A DNA stretch of 64,000 nt from Diadema setosum (taxonomy: Eukaryota; Echinodermata; Echinoidea; Diadematoida; Diadematidae). Below the pieces are notes generated by a model. The model was not told the DNA's origin, made no database searches, and saw nothing but the letters and a program-made list of their open reading frames with translations. This document shows positions 1-64,000 of the stretch, in pieces. Each line of letters opens with the position of its first letter. Positions within the stretch are counted from its first letter, which is position 1. Location of the stretch: positions 31,018,680 to 31,082,679 of the forward strand of contig CM067066.1 of assembly GCA_033980235.1 (NCBI GenBank). The letters are read 5' to 3'. The translations under genes and the position numbers were made by a program.

Positions 1-62402
<62,402 letters not shown>

Positions 62403-62613
62403 CTATTCATCAGATATTCACAACAAAGACAGAAACACCACCATAAAAACAAAATTCTAATAACATTAGCCACTAGTATACAACTCTTGGTAGAGTTGCA
62501 GCTCACTGATTCCAACACAATTAGTATTAATAGTTAAATTACGAAGGACATTGCTTTTGCAAACCTTCCCAGTGTCATAAAGTAAATTCTAAGCATGACT
62601 TTGGCTCAGAGTA

Positions 62614-62816
62614 TACACTGTAAAACCAGAAATGTTTGCAAGCTCTTTAATTTTGCAAATTTCACAAGAGCCAAGATTCACAAAATTAAAATGTATGCCA
62701 AAGTATGCACTGAATGCCACTGGCAAAAATTCACAAAAATGTCATGCTGCGCAAAAGGCCGTCAGCTCCAATTCGCAAAAATTTCACGGCGCAAAATTAT
62801 CTTGCTTTACAGTATA
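62614..62816. mobile_element. MITE-like element, TACTGTAAAACCAG family, copy 2
   Basis: CACTGTAAAACCAGAAATG at left, GCTTTACAGTATA at right (imperfect inverted repeats). It aligns with 33709-33920. In the intron upstream of w1. Confidence 0.7.
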
Positions 62817-64000
62817 CTGTCAGCATTCAAAACAATGATACAAATATGCCATAGAATCAATGAGGAGTGGTAACTTCATATACTATATGAAGCAAAAATT
62901 TCACATTGGGACTTTTTATTTCTCTTTACAAACAAAACTAACTTGTCTATGATTTACAAGCCTTTGATTTACACTGCTGAACAGTTTTAACAAGTTTTTG
63001 ACATCATAGCTGTTTGGGGGGGGGGGGAAAGCCTCTGAAAAATTGTGACAAAAAAGGTGTGACTTTAATTGGAAATCTATCATTTAAATCATCAAGACTT
63101 ACACAGATTCCCCTTTAAAAAAGTTTATTGAAGTGTGTTGAGCAGGGAAAAATGGTATAACACTGAAAACACTTCTTGAGGTATTCTCTTTCCTGCCTGC
63201 ATGCAGGTGTTCTATACAATGAATGCCAGAGAATACATGCTGGCTTTTACATCCAACCATGATTTATACAAGCCGCATTGACAAAACACTTCAACATGCA
63301 ATAAATTATGGCAGAAACTTGCAGCTGAATTCAATACAAAAGAGCATATATTCATTCAGTTTCCTTAGTATTTTATTCTATATATTCTTGTATTCTCTTG
63401 TTTTCTTCTTCTTCTTTTGTCCTTTCTGTTTGAATGGACTGATATTGAGTAAATCAAAGCAGGTGACACAAGGACTTGCATGCTGACGTAATAGTTCTTT
63501 GAGGCACACTTGCTTGACGTAGACTTTAATACCACCCACTCATCCCATAAAAGATGTACTTTGAGACACCTGGCCTCCCTGTCCTATTCACTGGGTCTAT
63601 TCAGTAATGTCATATTCAACATTCAATCATTCTGAATACTCTTGCGGGAGTCATAAGAAAGGGGAACAAGACGTTTGTTCGGTCACAGGCCTATATGACA
63701 TCTCTCATCTTCTACATGGAATGGTGTGTTACAGTAAGTCACAGAAATAATGAAATATGAGGTAAGAGAAATAAGTTCACAGTCACACGTTGCTTTTCAT
63801 CACAACTCTTTACTTGCATAAGTGGGCTGTTTAGGCTTGCTTACATCTGTTAACTCTGCTCCATTTTATTCTGCTGCTTTGCAGGGAGCCAAAAGATTGA
63901 TAAAGTATTGCTAGAAAGTTTCAGCGCAGGTGCATCACAATTCAGGACCTATAAATCACAAGACATAGGAATTCACCATGAATCTGCCCACCTGCCAACC
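62817..64000. other. Intron upstream of w1 to the right edge
   Basis: AT-rich with a G-run (63016-63027) and a CTT-rich stretch near 63400. I find no coding exon; the first exons of the dynein gene should lie beyond 64000. Confidence 0.6.

Overview
This is animal nuclear DNA, almost all of it inside one large gene on the minus strand: an outer-arm axonemal dynein heavy chain of the DNAH5/DNAH8 family (Chlamydomonas gamma type, sea urchin alpha type). I delimited 65 exons, numbered w1 to w65 in transcript order from right to left. They join in phase with no stop into about 11,680 coding bases, or about 3,892 codons. By comparison with the roughly 4,600-residue family, about 100 N-terminal residues lie off the right edge. 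The end of AAA6 and the C-terminal domain, about 700 residues, lie off the left edge. Introns run from about 240 bp to 5.8 kb and are AT-rich. The density of CR1/L2-like LINE, tRNA-SINE and MITE remnants, with the intron sizes, suggests a marine invertebrate deuterostome such as an echinoderm, hemichordate or amphioxus. That is an inference; no species marker is present.

Layout from right to left. At 46.2-62.4 kb are exons for the N-terminal tail, including an acidic then Arg/Ser-rich low-complexity stretch at 48.7-52.2 kb. At 36-46 kb is the linker. At 31.6-35.7 kb are AAA1 and the AAA2 P-loop. At 18-31 kb are the rest of AAA2, AAA3 and the AAA4 P-loop. At 11.5-17 kb are the end of AAA4, the stalk and the microtubule-binding domain. 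At 1-10.7 kb are AAA5, its strut and the start of AAA6. All four expected P-loops (AAA1 to AAA4) and their Walker B motifs are present, so the gene looks functional.

The introns carry the unusual material. A LINE with two open ORFs lies in the same orientation as the gene in the 5.8-kb intron w63/w64. The 5.6-kb intron w37/w38 holds an inverted pair of a dispersed repeat, a tRNA-derived SINE, an AT-rich hairpin and an exon-like ORF. A 769-bp MITE with TTAA flanks and piggyBac-like ends lies in intron w13/w14. Two copies of a TA-flanked mariner/Tigger-like MITE, a third MITE type and a family ending in ACTGTAAAA are scattered through other introns. Several MITEs end within 8-34 bp of a 5' splice site. 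One intron (w17/w18) appears to be of the GC-AG type.

I found no second convincing protein-coding gene, no true tRNA gene and no promoter of the dynein gene. I also found no clear evidence of a wholly new system. The best leads are the repeat structures and the tail low-complexity region.
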